A DNA stretch of 64,000 nucleotides, from positions 1,612,001 through 1,676,000 of the forward strand of contig CBDFKB010000008.1 in NCBI GenBank assembly GCA_965248715.1, read 5' to 3'. Shown here in pieces: positions 35,819 through 45,577 of the stretch. The notes under the pieces were generated by a model, which saw only the letters and a list, made by a program, of their open reading frames with translations, had not been told where the DNA came from and made no database searches. The translations under genes and the position numbers were made by a program. Every line of letters starts with the position of its first letter. Within the stretch, counting starts at the first letter, position 1. The DNA is from CBDFKB01 sp965248715. Its GTDB lineage: Bacteria > Pseudomonadota > Alphaproteobacteria > Rhizobiales > Rhizobiaceae.

Positions 35819-37129
35819 TTACTCGTATCTCAACGCCTGCACCGGATCGAGCCGGGCGGCCCGCCAGGCGGGAAACAGCGTTGCCAGAAACGACAATGTG
35901 AGCGCCATGATGATCACGCTCAGCGTTTCGCCAAGATCCATATCGGCGGGCAGTTTCGACAGAAAATACAGTTCCGGATTGAACAATATTGTGCCGCTGA
36001 GCCAAGATAAAAACTGTCGGATCGCTTCCACATTGCGACAAACCAAAAAACCCAATGTCACGCCGGCAACAGTGCCAAACACACCGATTGCCGAGCCGGT
36101 AATGAAGAATATCCGCAATATCGCGCCCCGTGTCGCCCCCATTGTGCGCAATATGGCAATATCCCTACCCTTGTCTTTGACCAACATGGTGAGGCCAGAA
36201 ATGATGTTGAGCGCCGCCACCAGCACGATCAGGGTCAAAATCAGGAACATAACGTTGCGCTCGACCTCCAATGCTTCAAAAAACGTCACGTTGCGCTGGC
36301 GCCAATCGGTCAGAAATACAGGGCGCTCAGCCGCGCTTTCTACCAGATCTCGGAAGCCACCAACCGCGTCGGGGTCGCCAAGAAACACCTCGATAACCGT
36401 CACCCGGTCCGGTGCGTTGAAATACAATTGTGCCTCGGCAAGCGGCATGAAGATGAACGAGGCATCATATTCCGACATGCCGATCTCGAAAATCGCCACC
36501 ACTGGATAGCTTTTTACCCGTGGGGTCACGCCAAACGGCGTCACATCGCCCTCTGGCGAAATCAGGGTAATCGGGTCGCCCAGCCGTAAGCCGAGATTGA
36601 CCGCCAAGCGCGAACCAATCGCCACCCCTTCAATCGTGTCGAACCCGTCGAGGGTGCCTTGGCGCACATTGTCGGCCACCGCCTCGATCTGTTTGAGCTC
36701 TTGTTCGCGCACGCCGCGTACCAGTGCGCCGGACCCGCCCTGTCCATTTGATACCAAAACCTGGCCTTCAACCAGCGGCACCACATAATTGACCCCGTCG
36801 ACAGAAGAAATCCGCGCGGTCATGGCGTCATAATCTTCCAGCACTCCATCAACCGACTGGATAATCAGGTGGCCGTTGATGCCAAGAATGCGGTCGAGCA
36901 GTTCGCCACGGAACCCGTTCATCACCGCCATCACGATGATCAAGGTGGCAACTCCCAGCATAATACCGAGAAAGGAAAAGCCGGCGATGATCGAGATGAA
37001 GGTCTCCTTGCGCCGTGAGCGCAAATATCGATAGGCGATCATCCATTCATAGGGCGCAAAGGCTCCGGCAGCGCTGGAGGTGGAAACTCCTGCGGAACGC
37101 TCGGCTAAAATTGCTGCATGTACGGCCAA
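35819..37129 (-). CDS. lolC: Lipoprotein-releasing system membrane protein LolC/LolE
   Basis: 436 residues with four membrane segments in the MacB/FtsX-like layout: one N-terminal (FISIIAGFSFLGIMLGVATLI), a ~200-residue periplasmic domain, then three C-terminal (FLILTLIVLVAALNIISGL and so on). APYEWMIAYRYLRSRRKETF is the conserved cytoplasmic start. Start is TTG 37129, directly after the proS TGA; no other start upstream of the conserved block exists. Alphaproteobacteria often have a single LolC/E-type (LolF-like) protein, so the symbol is approximate. Confidence 0.92.
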   Translation of the reverse strand: MAVHAAILAERSAGVSTSSAAGAFAPYEWMIAYRYLRSRRKETFISIIAGFSFLGIMLGVATLIIVMAVMNGFRGELLDRILGINGHLIIQSVDGVLEDYDAMTARISSVDGVNYVVPLVEGQVLVSNGQGGSGALVRGVREQELKQIEAVADNVRQGTLDGFDTIEGVAIGSRLAVNLGLRLGDPITLISPEGDVTPFGVTPRVKSYPVVAIFEIGMSEYDASFIFMPLAEAQLYFNAPDRVTVIEVFLGDPDAVGGFRDLVESAAERPVFLTDWRQRNVTFFEALEVERNVMFLILTLIVLVAALNIISGLTMLVKDKGRDIAILRTMGATRGAILRIFFITGSAIGVFGTVAGVTLGFLVCRNVEAIRQFLSWLSGTILFNPELYFLSKLPADMDLGETLSVIIMALTLSFLATLFPAWRAARLDPVQALRYE

Positions 37130-38461
37130 TCAGGCGCTCCCGGCTGTCAAGCGATTGAACACTTCATCGGGGGTCATAGTTTCGCGTTCATTGTTGGACC
37201 GTCGCTTCAGTTCCACAGTTCCCGCCGCCACCCCGCGTGGACCGACCACCAATTGCCAGGGCAGACCGATCAGGTCCATGGACGCGAATTTTGCGCCGGC
37301 GCGCTGGTCGCTATCATCATAAAGGGTTTCCACGCCAGCAGCACTCAAGCGTTGATAAAGATCGGCCGCAACCGCGTCGCATGCCGCGTCCCCTGGTTTC
37401 ATATTGATCAACGCAACCGCGAACGGGGCGAGCGCATCCGGCCACACGATCCCGTTTTCATCATGGGAAGCTTCAATCATGGCGGCGGCAAGACGGGATG
37501 GGCCAATACCATAGGAACCCATATGCACCGGTCGTTCGCGGCCCTCACCATCCATCACCCGCGCGCCCAGAGGCTCGGAATATTTGGTACCGAAATAAAA
37601 GATGTGGCCGACCTCGATGCCACGAGCGCAAATCCGTTCGGCTTCGGCGATCTGATCCCAAACAGCATTGTCGTGCATGTCCGAGGTCGCCGCATAGGGG
37701 GTGGTAAAACGCTTGACAATGTCGGCAATCGCCTGGTCGTCGGCGAAATCGGTATCGACGCCGGGCACCGCCATATCGAGAAAGGCGCGCTGGCAAAACA
37801 CTTCACTCTCGCCGGTATCTGCTAGAATGACAAACTCATGGCTGAGATCTCCGCCGATTGGCCCGGTTTCCGCCCGCATCGGAATTGATTTCAGGCCGAG
37901 ACGGTCGAATGTGCGCAGATAGGCCACAAACATGCGGTTGTAGGAAGCGCGGGCACCGGCTTCGTCAAGATCGAAAGAATAGGCGTCCTTCATCAGGAAC
38001 TCGCGCGAGCGCATGACGCCAAAGCGCGGGCGCACCTCGTCGCGGAATTTCCATTGGATATGATAGAGATTGAGTGGCAGTTCGCGGTAGCTCTTTACGT
38101 AAGAACGAAAGATCTCGGTGATCATTTCCTCGTTGGTCGGGCCAAACAGCATGTCACGGCCGTGCCGGTCGCTAATCCGCAGCATTTCCTTGCCGTAATC
38201 GTCATAGCGACCGCTTTCGCGCCACAGGTCAGCGCTTTGGATCGTTGGCATCAAGACCTCGATCGCGCCGGCGCGGTTTTGTTCCTCGCGCACCACGTTT
38301 TCAATCTTTTTCAGGACTTTGAGGCCAAGTGGCAACCATGAATAAATCCCGGCGGCCTCCTGGCGGATCATACCCGCGCGCAGCATCAACCGGTGCGAAA
38401 CGATTTCCGCTTCCTTGGGGGTCTCCTTTAGGATCGGCAGAAAATAATTGGATAGGCGCAT
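37130..38461 (-). CDS. proS: Prolyl-tRNA synthetase (short alphaproteobacterial type)
   Basis: 443 residues, class II synthetase that charges tRNA(Pro). The compact form without the editing insertion, usual for alphaproteobacteria and mitochondria. MRLSNYFLPILKETPKEAEI opens the protein; motif 2 region FRDEVRPRFGVMRSREFLMK; motif 3 SYGIGPSRLAAAMIEAS; anticodon-binding domain at the C-terminus. Its stop codon directly adjoins the lolC/E start. The proS-lolC-lolD-dnaE order is a typical Hyphomicrobiales block. Confidence 0.96.
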   Translation of the reverse strand: MRLSNYFLPILKETPKEAEIVSHRLMLRAGMIRQEAAGIYSWLPLGLKVLKKIENVVREEQNRAGAIEVLMPTIQSADLWRESGRYDDYGKEMLRISDRHGRDMLFGPTNEEMITEIFRSYVKSYRELPLNLYHIQWKFRDEVRPRFGVMRSREFLMKDAYSFDLDEAGARASYNRMFVAYLRTFDRLGLKSIPMRAETGPIGGDLSHEFVILADTGESEVFCQRAFLDMAVPGVDTDFADDQAIADIVKRFTTPYAATSDMHDNAVWDQIAEAERICARGIEVGHIFYFGTKYSEPLGARVMDGEGRERPVHMGSYGIGPSRLAAAMIEASHDENGIVWPDALAPFAVALINMKPGDAACDAVAADLYQRLSAAGVETLYDDSDQRAGAKFASMDLIGLPWQLVVGPRGVAAGTVELKRRSNNERETMTPDEVFNRLTAGSA

Positions 38462-38584
38462 GGGTTAGCCTTGGCGGAAATTGAAGCGCAATATATGAGG
38501 CCTTGTTAGAACCTGATTTGCCGGAAATATACAAGCTTTGTCACGCTACCGGCGACCGCAGGGCCAGAGGGCGTTGATCAGATA

Positions 38585-38785
38585 GAGCGTGTCACGAAGC
38601 GTTGGATTCGATTCGTCGCCCTATTTCTTTGTTTATGCGTATTCTTATCCGAAAACCGCTACACACTTTTCGGGAATACGCACTAGCGCTTGTCACCAAG
38701 CGTTGGATTCGATGCGTCGCGCTATCTCTTTGTTTATGCGTATTCTTATCCGAAAACCGCTACACACTTTTCGGGAATACGCACT
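38585..38785 (+). repeat. Two tandem ~102-bp repeats, subtype B
   Basis: Units about 38585-38682 and 38683-38785 in the 340-bp gap between proS and the MBL gene. First palindrome as in subtype A (CACGAAGCGTTGGATTCGATTCGT), second half is the B form CGTATTCTTATCCGAAAACC...CACTTTTCGGGAATACG. Both end in CACTAG or CACTGG. The flanks of the gap (38462-38584) hold no gene. Confidence 0.85.
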
Positions 38786-38801
38786 GGCACGTGGTTTGCT
38801 C

Positions 38802-39638
38802 TCAGATTTCAAATTCCAACACCAGATTATCGTAACCCGGCTCCACCTGATCGGGGGTTTGCGCCATTACGGTCGCATAATCGAGCGGCGTGTGCATGTG
38901 GGTCAAGATCAAACGTTTCGGCTCGACCAGCTTTGCATGTTCCAGCGCCTGTTGGAGGCTAAAATGGCTGACATGCGGTTTATATTGCAGCGCGTCGAGG
39001 AACCACACATCAAGATCGCGCCGCAACAGCGCCAGGGTTGACTGGGGAATACCACTAACGTCCGGCGAATAGGCAACGCCGCCGCTTTCGGAACCCACGG
39101 CAATCGGAAACAAAAATCCAAGCGAACGGCCATCGCCATGAACCTGATCATATGGCAAACAATTTATCCCGCCGCCTTCGCCTTCGATTGTCAGCGGTAT
39201 ATCGGGAGCAATTTGGTGCCCGTCGAGGATTGGCGGATACATGCTGCCTTCGGGCGAGGCAAAACAATAACCGAACCCCTCTTGCAACCGTGTCATGGTC
39301 GTTTCGTCGCCATAGACATGAATACGCTGGCGGCGCTTTAACGCATAGCCGCGCAAATCGTCGATGCCGTGCACGTGGTCAGCATGGCTGTGGGTGTAGA
39401 TCACCCCATCCACATCGCCGACATTGGCACCGATCATCTGATCACGAAAATCAGGCCCGGTATCGACTACGACGGTGGTGATTTTACCGTTGCTGGCGAT
39501 GCGCTGTACCAGCAGGCTGCAACGACGACGGCGGTTTTTCGGATTATCCGGATCGCACGCGCCCCAATCGCCAAAGATCCGTGGCACGCCAGGCGACGAA
39601 CCACACCCAAGCAAGGTGAAGCGCAGTCGGTCAGGCAT
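38802..39638 (-). CDS. MBL-fold metallo-hydrolase (PhnP-like phosphodiesterase family)
   Basis: 278 residues. LLGCGSSPGVPRI at the start, CDPDNPKNRRRRCSLLV with two cysteines and a basic block, metal motif YTHSHADHVHGIDDLRGY, and late HMHTPLDYATV. This matches the PhnP-like group, cyclic phosphodiester or nucleotide hydrolases, widely found next to tatD in alphaproteobacteria. Its start overlaps the tatD stop by 8 bases. Last gene of the tmk-holB-metG-tatD run; the subtype B repeats follow its stop by 16 bases. Confidence 0.88.
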   Translation of the reverse strand: MPDRLRFTLLGCGSSPGVPRIFGDWGACDPDNPKNRRRRCSLLVQRIASNGKITTVVVDTGPDFRDQMIGANVGDVDGVIYTHSHADHVHGIDDLRGYALKRRQRIHVYGDETTMTRLQEGFGYCFASPEGSMYPPILDGHQIAPDIPLTIEGEGGGINCLPYDQVHGDGRSLGFLFPIAVGSESGGVAYSPDVSGIPQSTLALLRRDLDVWFLDALQYKPHVSHFSLQQALEHAKLVEPKRLILTHMHTPLDYATVMAQTPDQVEPGYDNLVLEFEI

Positions 39639-40467
39639 GGGTCATTTCCTGACAAAAGCCATCAAATTCGGCCGGCACCGGAACCCTGGCGAAAAGCGAA
39701 AAGAAATTCGCCGATGTTACCGCAGCGATTTTGTTAAGCGACACGCCGCGAACACCGGCCAGCACTTCAGCGGTATTAGCCACAAAGGCAGGCTGGTTGG
39801 GTTTTCCCCGGTGCGGCACCGGCGCCAGATACGGCGCATCGGTTTCCACCAGCAGCCGGTCCATTGGCACCAATTTCGCGATTTCGCGCAAATGATCTGC
39901 GCTTTTGAAGGTCAAAATGCCGGAAAACGAAACGTAGAAGCCAAGTTCCAGGCCTACCTGTGCCAATTCCGCGCCGGACGAAAAACAATGCAGCACTGCA
40001 TTGTAGGCACCGTTCGCCATCTCATCGCGCAAGATCGCCGCCATGTGGTCATCGGCGTCACGGGCATGGATGACCAACGGCAGACCGGTTTGCCGAGCCG
40101 CTTCAATATGAATGCGCAACCCTTCCGCCTGGGCCTCAGGTGACGCATTATCGTAGTGATAATCGAGACCAGCCTCGCCGATCGCCACCACTTTGTCGTG
40201 TTGTGCCAAGGCGACGATCCGCTCAGCCGAAATGCCCCGTTCTTCTTCGGCATTGTGCGGGTGGGTGCCGACCGAACAGTAGACCGATGGGTTTTCCTGC
40301 GCGATCTTTAGAACCCGGTCGAACTGGCTGATCCGGGTGCAGATCGTCACCATACGGCGAATACCGACAGTTTCGGCCCGCGCCAATACCGCCGGCAGAT
40401 CATCGGCCAAAACATCAAAATCCAAATGACAATGGCTGTCGACCAGAAACGGTGGCATTTGCCGCAC
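39631..40467 (-). CDS. tatD: TatD-family DNase/hydrolase
   Basis: About 278 residues, metal-dependent amidohydrolase-fold nuclease. VDSHCHLDFDVLADDL has the first metal pair, GEAGLDYHYDN the conserved Glu, VIHARDADDHM and LVETDAPYLAPVPHRGKPN the remaining ligands. Start set at GTG 40467, which has GAGGA seven bases before it; ATG 40458 (MPPFLVDSHCHL) is a close second, and GTG 40518 is less likely. 98 bases after metG on the same strand. Confidence 0.92.
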   Translation of the reverse strand: MRQMPPFLVDSHCHLDFDVLADDLPAVLARAETVGIRRMVTICTRISQFDRVLKIAQENPSVYCSVGTHPHNAEEERGISAERIVALAQHDKVVAIGEAGLDYHYDNASPEAQAEGLRIHIEAARQTGLPLVIHARDADDHMAAILRDEMANGAYNAVLHCFSSGAELAQVGLELGFYVSFSGILTFKSADHLREIAKLVPMDRLLVETDAPYLAPVPHRGKPNQPAFVANTAEVLAGVRGVSLNKIAAVTSANFFSLFARVPVPAEFDGFCQEMTHA

Positions 40468-40565
40468 GGTTTGATCCTCGTTTTCCGGTAATTGAGCTGT
40501 TAAATTGACCAATTTCACGGGTGTGTCTCTTAGACGTTTACTGCTGTGGCGATGCAGCAGACCAT

Positions 40566-42116
40566 TTATAGGTCCTCGGGCTCGATATAGCGTGGGAACA
40601 CACCTTCGGGTTTGGGCAATTCGACCCCAGCCGCCAATACACTTTGCGCGCAGGCATTGGTAAATTTTCGCGCGTCAGTACCAACTGCGACCAGATCAAG
40701 CAGTCGGCTGGCCGAACCCGGCATAAACGGTTGAACCATGATGGCGATCACCCGGACGACTTCTGCGGTGGTGTGCAACACGCTCGCCATCCGCGCCGGG
40801 TCGGTTTTCTTTAAACTCCAGGGTTCCTGGCTGGCAAAATACCGATTTGCCTCGGCAACAACCCGCCAGATATCCTCTAGCGCCTTGTGGATCGCCAGAT
40901 TGTCGATGTGCGGACGGGTGGCATCGACCAGGCCGTAGGCCAGATCCAGTATTACTCGATCATCGCTTGACGGTTGGCCAGGTTCGGGCACCCTGCCCTG
41001 ACAATTCTTGGCGATCATCGACAATGAGCGTTGCGCCAGATTGCCGAGATCATTCGCGAGATCGGCATTGACCCGGTTGACGATTGCTTCATGGGAATAG
41101 TTACCGTCGTTGCCGAACGGGATTTCCCTGAGAAAGAAATAGCGGATCTGGTCGACGCCAAACCCTTGCGCCAATGCAAACGGATCCACCACATTGCCGA
41201 CCGATTTGGACATCTTCTCGCCGCGATTGAACAAAAATCCATGTCCGTAAATCCGCTTTGGCAATTCAACACCGGCTGACATCAAAAAAGCTGGCCAATA
41301 AACCGAGTGGAACCGGATAATGTCCTTGCCGATCATATGCACGTCTGCCGGCCAAGGGCTGGACTGATCCCCATCATTGTCAGGCCAGCCGGCGCCGGTC
41401 AGATAATTGGTTAGCGCGTCGACCCACACATACATTACGTGGTCGCGATCATCAGGCACCGGTATGCCCCAGTCAAATGTGGTGCGCGAAATCGACAGAT
41501 CGTTGAGCCCGCCCTTAACGAAGCTGACTACCTCATTGCGGCAGCTATCGGGACCAATGAAACCGGGATTGTCCGCATAATGTTTCAAAAGCCGGTCTTG
41601 GTAGGCTGATAGCCGAAAGAAATAGCTCTCTTCCTCGACCCATTCGACCGGCGTGCCTTGGGGGCCGATGCACACACCATCTTCGCCGCGCACCACTTCC
41701 TTTTCGTCGTAATAGGCTTCATCACGGACCGAATACCAACCGGCATAGCTGCCCTTATAGATGTCGTCATTTTCCCGCATCCGGCGCCAGATTTCCTGAC
41801 TGGCCACACGATGGCGCGGCTCCGTGGTGCGCACGAAATCGTCGTTCGATGCGTCGAGCACCTGCGCCATGCGCTCGAATTCCGGGGTGTTGGTGTTGGC
41901 CAGTTCGCTCGCGCTGATACCGAGATCACGCGCGGTTTGTAGCATTTTGATGCCGTGTTCGTCGGTGCCGGTCAAAAACAACACATCATAACCGTCGAGG
42001 CGCTTGTAGCGGGCAATCGCGTCGGTAGCGATCAGCTCATATGCATGACCGATATGTGGCACTCCATTGGGATAGGAAATCGCCGTCGTGATATAAAATC
42101 GCTTGTCGGAACTCAT
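40566..42116 (-). CDS. metG: Methionyl-tRNA synthetase
   Basis: 516 residues, class I synthetase. HIGH motif in YPNGVPHIGHAYE near residue 20, KMSKS in RGEKMSKSVGNVVDPF, plus FLTGTDEHGIKM and GNDGNYSHEAIVNRVN. It lacks a C-terminal tRNA-binding extension, as is usual for this subgroup. The ATG overlaps the holB stop by 4 bases. Part of the dac-tmk-holB-metG-tatD block. Confidence 0.96.
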   Translation of the reverse strand: MSSDKRFYITTAISYPNGVPHIGHAYELIATDAIARYKRLDGYDVLFLTGTDEHGIKMLQTARDLGISASELANTNTPEFERMAQVLDASNDDFVRTTEPRHRVASQEIWRRMRENDDIYKGSYAGWYSVRDEAYYDEKEVVRGEDGVCIGPQGTPVEWVEEESYFFRLSAYQDRLLKHYADNPGFIGPDSCRNEVVSFVKGGLNDLSISRTTFDWGIPVPDDRDHVMYVWVDALTNYLTGAGWPDNDGDQSSPWPADVHMIGKDIIRFHSVYWPAFLMSAGVELPKRIYGHGFLFNRGEKMSKSVGNVVDPFALAQGFGVDQIRYFFLREIPFGNDGNYSHEAIVNRVNADLANDLGNLAQRSLSMIAKNCQGRVPEPGQPSSDDRVILDLAYGLVDATRPHIDNLAIHKALEDIWRVVAEANRYFASQEPWSLKKTDPARMASVLHTTAEVVRVIAIMVQPFMPGSASRLLDLVAVGTDARKFTNACAQSVLAAGVELPKPEGVFPRYIEPEDL

Positions 42117-43240
42117 CGCGTGGCGTCTCCGGACTTTCCTGGCGCCTTATCGTTGGATACCGATATGGCTTCGCGGTAGTCATGAAAAAATTCAAGAATC
42201 AGTTGTTTGCGGTCCAGATTATAGCTTTCCACCACCCGCGCCGCTTCGCTGGTCTTCTCCCATAAGCCGGCGAGCCGGGCAAGCCGTTTGCGCTGTTGCT
42301 GAGCTTCACCGGTGGTTGTGTTTTTACTGGCGTTAAGGCGCACATCGCGATGCAGGTCGGCCAGCGCCAGGTCGAGCGAAAGCTGGTAGAGATCATTCTT
42401 GCCCCTTGCCGCGACTTTGTCGGCAAACCCATGCAGCCCAGCCCAGTCTGGTTTGCCCCGCAAGGTGCCAAGTAACTTGGTCAACTCATCATTGAGCGAC
42501 AAACTTTCGCCGGCGATCAATTGCGCGGCACGTCTGACCGAACCATCGGCGAGATCAGCAATGCGCGCGGCATCTGGACCCGCATCAAGGCCAATTGCGG
42601 CAAGTGCCTCGACCAATTCTTTAGCATCAAGCGGCTGCAAATTGGCGAACTGGCACCGCGACCGCAGGGTGGCGATCGACTGGCCGGCCCGGTGGTTGAT
42701 CAAAAAGAATACTGATCGCCGGGGCGGTTCTTCCAACAGTTTTAGAAGTGCGTTGGCCGCGTTGCGGTTCATATCGTCAACGCTGTCAACGATGCATACC
42801 CGCCAGGCGTCACCGGCCGCAGTCGCGTGGAAAAACTTATTCGCGCGTTGGATTTGCGCCACCGTCAACTCAGTTTTGAAGCGTTTCTCGCGTTGCTGCC
42901 ACGGCCGCGACAAGTAGAGACAATTGGGCTGGGCGCCACTGGCCAATTGACGGTCGACCGGGTCGTTGTCGGTGCTTTGGGTCATGGTCGGCGGCGCCTG
43001 TGCCGGGTCACTGTGTCGCAAAATATGGCTCGCCAAGCGAAATGCCAATGTGGCTTTGCCAATTCCCCTTTGTCCGCGCAACAACCAGGCGTGGTGCAGG
43101 CGCCCGGCGGTATAAAGACCACAAATCCGATCGGCCACCGTGCGATGGCCAACCAGAACCCGATTTACATTGGGTGCTGGCATCCCGGCTAACTGATCGG
43201 CCAGCCCCACACCGCTTTCTAGATCGCGTTCCTGGCTCAT
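42113..43240 (-). CDS. holB: DNA polymerase III delta' subunit
   Basis: 375 residues. Clamp-loader subunit of the replicative polymerase. AAA+ features: RVLVGHRTVADRICGLY, LLRGQRGIGKATLAFRLA (P-loop-like GQRGIGKAT), VDDMNRNAANALLKLLEEPP (split here for length) and the sensor-like FFLINHRAGQSIATLRSRCQ. Family delta' proteins often keep a vestigial P-loop like this. ATG overlaps the tmk stop by 4 bases. Confidence 0.93.
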   Translation of the reverse strand: MSQERDLESGVGLADQLAGMPAPNVNRVLVGHRTVADRICGLYTAGRLHHAWLLRGQRGIGKATLAFRLASHILRHSDPAQAPPTMTQSTDNDPVDRQLASGAQPNCLYLSRPWQQREKRFKTELTVAQIQRANKFFHATAAGDAWRVCIVDSVDDMNRNAANALLKLLEEPPRRSVFFLINHRAGQSIATLRSRCQFANLQPLDAKELVEALAAIGLDAGPDAARIADLADGSVRRAAQLIAGESLSLNDELTKLLGTLRGKPDWAGLHGFADKVAARGKNDLYQLSLDLALADLHRDVRLNASKNTTTGEAQQQRKRLARLAGLWEKTSEAARVVESYNLDRKQLILEFFHDYREAISVSNDKAPGKSGDATR

Positions 43241-43938
43241 CGATGTGCCTTTTGGCCGATTTCAGACAAATTTTCGCGTTCGCCGGCCAATCGTGTGAAT
43301 GCCGGGTGATCGCGCACACTGCGCCAGATCGCCTTGGCGATGGTTTCCTGGGTTCCTGCGGCATCGATCACCATACAGCGTTTTGGCTCCCGCTCGGCGA
43401 TTTTCAGGAACGCTTCGCGCCGTGTAATGTGCAATTTGGGTTTTTCCTTTTCAAACCGGTCCGCCGCTGCCCCTGCCCGCCGGCCCAGCGCCCTTTCAGC
43501 GGCAATATGCGGGTTGAGATCTAGGACAATCGTGATGTCAGGAAAAACTGGCCCGCAGGCGATCACTTCCAACCGGCGCAACAATTCGCCCGAAACTTTA
43601 CCGGTCACCCCTTGGTAAACTCTGGTTGAATCGATAAATCGATCGGTGATAACAACGTCGCCGTTTTCCAACGCCGGTTGAATAATTTGTGTGACATGGT
43701 CAGCCCGTGCGGCGGCAAACAATATTGCCTCCAATTCCGCGCCGAATGGTTCCGCCGCGCCCGACAACAGCACATGGCGCACCGCCTCGGCGCCTGGCGA
43801 GCCGCCCGGTTCACGGGTAAGCGTTACCGCATGACCAAGTTCGCGAAATTGTGCGGCCAACCGTTCGGCCTGGCTCGATTTGCCGACCGCTTCGCCTCCT
43901 TCCAGAGACACAAACAAACCCATTGCTGCATTGGTCAT
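43237..43938 (-). CDS. tmk: Thymidylate kinase
   Basis: 233 residues. Phosphorylates dTMP to dTDP. P-loop VSLEGGEAVGKSSQ, DR(Y/F) block LTREPGGSPGAEAVR and VVITDRFIDSTRVYQG, LID region around RAGAAADRFEKEK. Start ATG 43938 chosen (MTNAAMGLFVSLEGGE); ATG 43923 is an alternative, and a longer frame to 43962 looks like upstream sequence. Two subtype A repeats lie upstream, between this gene and dac. Confidence 0.94.
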   Translation of the reverse strand: MTNAAMGLFVSLEGGEAVGKSSQAERLAAQFRELGHAVTLTREPGGSPGAEAVRHVLLSGAAEPFGAELEAILFAAARADHVTQIIQPALENGDVVITDRFIDSTRVYQGVTGKVSGELLRRLEVIACGPVFPDITIVLDLNPHIAAERALGRRAGAAADRFEKEKPKLHITRREAFLKIAEREPKRCMVIDAAGTQETIAKAIWRSVRDHPAFTRLAGERENLSEIGQKAHR

Positions 43939-44006
43939 GACGCGACATTCCAAATAGGGCAATGCGACCGCAAGCCCGCCACGATTATAGCAAATTGTCC
44001 ACAGGC

Positions 44007-44214
44007 CCTAGCGCTTGTCACGAAGCGTTGGAATAGCTTCGTCGCGCTATCTTTTTGTTTATGCGTGTCATATTTCCCAAAACCGGCACCCACTTTTGGG
44101 TGACACGCCCTAGCGCTTGTCACGAAGCGCTGGAATAGCTTCGTCGCGCTATCTCTTTGTTTATGCGTGTCATTTTTCCCAAAACCGGTACCCACTTTTG
44201 GGTGACACGCCCTA
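44007..44214 (+). repeat. Two tandem ~102-bp repeats, subtype A
   Basis: Units about 44007-44109 and 44110-44214, opening CCTAGCGCTTGTCACGAAGC and closing GGGTGACACGCCCTAG. First palindrome CACGAAGCG(T/C)TGGAATAGCTTCGTC, second GTGTCATATTTCCCAAAA...TTTTGGGTGACAC. The final CTAG contains the stop codon of the dac gene, whose last codon ends exactly at the repeat edge. Confidence 0.9.
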
Positions 44215-45399
44215 GAATTTGATCCACCCGAGCAGTAGTTCGCTGGCGGCATCGCTTGCGCGTCGCACCAGGCCACCTTTTTCGACCGTTTCCGCCGCAT
44301 ATAACGGGGTTTCCTGACTGAGTATGTCGCCGATCCACACTTTGAGCGTGGCGACCTGGTCGCCTTGTTGCACCGGCGGCATGAGCGGTCCTTGATAGAC
44401 GATCCTGGCCCGCAACCGGTCGCGATTGCCTTTCGGCACCAATATGGCGATTGGTCCCTTGCCAACAACATCCACACCGCGTTTATCTCCGCCATAGACC
44501 CGTGCTTGCCCTATAACCTCTTCGTCATCGAACAGGTCGATAATTTGGAATGCTCGCGACCCCCAATCAAGCAGTTTACGCGATTCCTCGGCCCGTTCGC
44601 GCTTCGTTTTCATCCCGCTCATGACAGCGATAAAGCGCTTTCCTTCCTTTTGCGTAGTGCCGACAATGGCATAACCGGATTCATCCGTGTATCCGGTCTT
44701 CATGCCATCGGCGCCAATACCGGCACGCAGCAGCGGATTTCGGTTGCGTTGTAGGATGCCGTTCCACTCGAATTCCAACTCGGAATAGATTTTGTACCAT
44801 TGCGGGTAAGTGGTGATGATATGGCGGGACAATTTCGCCAAATCCTTCAAAGTCACATATTGATCCGGGTCGGGAAGGCCAGTCGAATTGCGGAAATTGG
44901 AACCTATCAGGCCGATTTCTATTGCCCGCTGGTTCATGATCGAGGCAAATGCCGCTTCCGACCCGGCCATGCCCTCAGCGACCGCGATGCAAGCATCATT
45001 GGCAGACTGGATGATGATGCCACGGATCAGATTTTCGAGTGACACGGTGGAATTTAATTTGGCGAACATGGTCGAGCCGCCGGAATTGGCGCCGCCGCGC
45101 CGCCAGGCGTTTTCACTGATCAGGAACTCGTCGCTTGGGCTCAATTCGCCGGTAGAAAGTGCGTGGAACACCACTTCCATGGTCATCAATTTGGCCAGTG
45201 AAGCGGGCGGAATTTGCACATCCGCTTCTTTTTCAAACAGGATCGAGTTGCTACCAGCATCGATCAACAATGCATGGTTGGCTCGCGTCTCATAGTTTTG
45301 CGCATGAACATCAAATGTGGCCACCAATAGCAGTACAAACGCGCTAAATATTGTAGCGCCAAACTTCCGTATCTCCATTACGTCAAACTGGGTGTTCAT
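44212..45399 (-). CDS. D-alanyl-D-alanine carboxypeptidase (DacA/PBP5-like)
   Basis: About 395 residues, penicillin-binding serine peptidase trimming peptidoglycan stem peptides. A signal peptide MEIRKFGATIFSAFVLLLVA..VHAQ follows the start. Active-site motifs: PPASLAKLMT (S67-x-x-K70), QSANDAC (SxN) and GADGMKTGYT (KTG). A C-terminal domain follows (VYGGDKRGVDVV, VKIWIG-like VATLKVWIGDIL) as in PBP5. Start ATG 45399 chosen; ATG 45378 begins right at the signal. The TAG stop is made by the CTAG of the adjacent repeat. Ends the conserved tmk neighbourhood. Confidence 0.92.
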   Translation of the reverse strand: MNTQFDVMEIRKFGATIFSAFVLLLVATFDVHAQNYETRANHALLIDAGSNSILFEKEADVQIPPASLAKLMTMEVVFHALSTGELSPSDEFLISENAWRRGGANSGGSTMFAKLNSTVSLENLIRGIIIQSANDACIAVAEGMAGSEAAFASIMNQRAIEIGLIGSNFRNSTGLPDPDQYVTLKDLAKLSRHIITTYPQWYKIYSELEFEWNGILQRNRNPLLRAGIGADGMKTGYTDESGYAIVGTTQKEGKRFIAVMSGMKTKRERAEESRKLLDWGSRAFQIIDLFDDEEVIGQARVYGGDKRGVDVVGKGPIAILVPKGNRDRLRARIVYQGPLMPPVQQGDQVATLKVWIGDILSQETPLYAAETVEKGGLVRRASDAASELLLGWIKF

Positions 45400-45488
45400 A
45401 TTCCGGTGCTCGGTACATATCCGCCGCAAAAAGACTTAGCCCGCAAGTGGACCCTTTTCAAGGACAGCAGAAGGATGGAGGAATAGGA

Positions 45489-45565
45489 CTAGTGGTTCGA
45501 TTGCAACATTTGCGTCCCGTTGCAATACTGTGGTTTGCAAATCTTGGAATCAAAAGAACCACTAG
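45489..45565. repeat. 77-bp CTAG-bounded palindromic element (A)
   Basis: Starts CTAGTGGTTC and ends GAACCACTAG, a perfect 10-bp terminal inverted repeat. A second nested inverted pair ATTGCAAC...GTTGCAAT lies within the left half. No coding content. Together with its neighbour it looks like a short non-autonomous mobile element or RNA-structure repeat. Confidence 0.7.
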
Positions 45566-45577
45566 CAAATATTGAAT

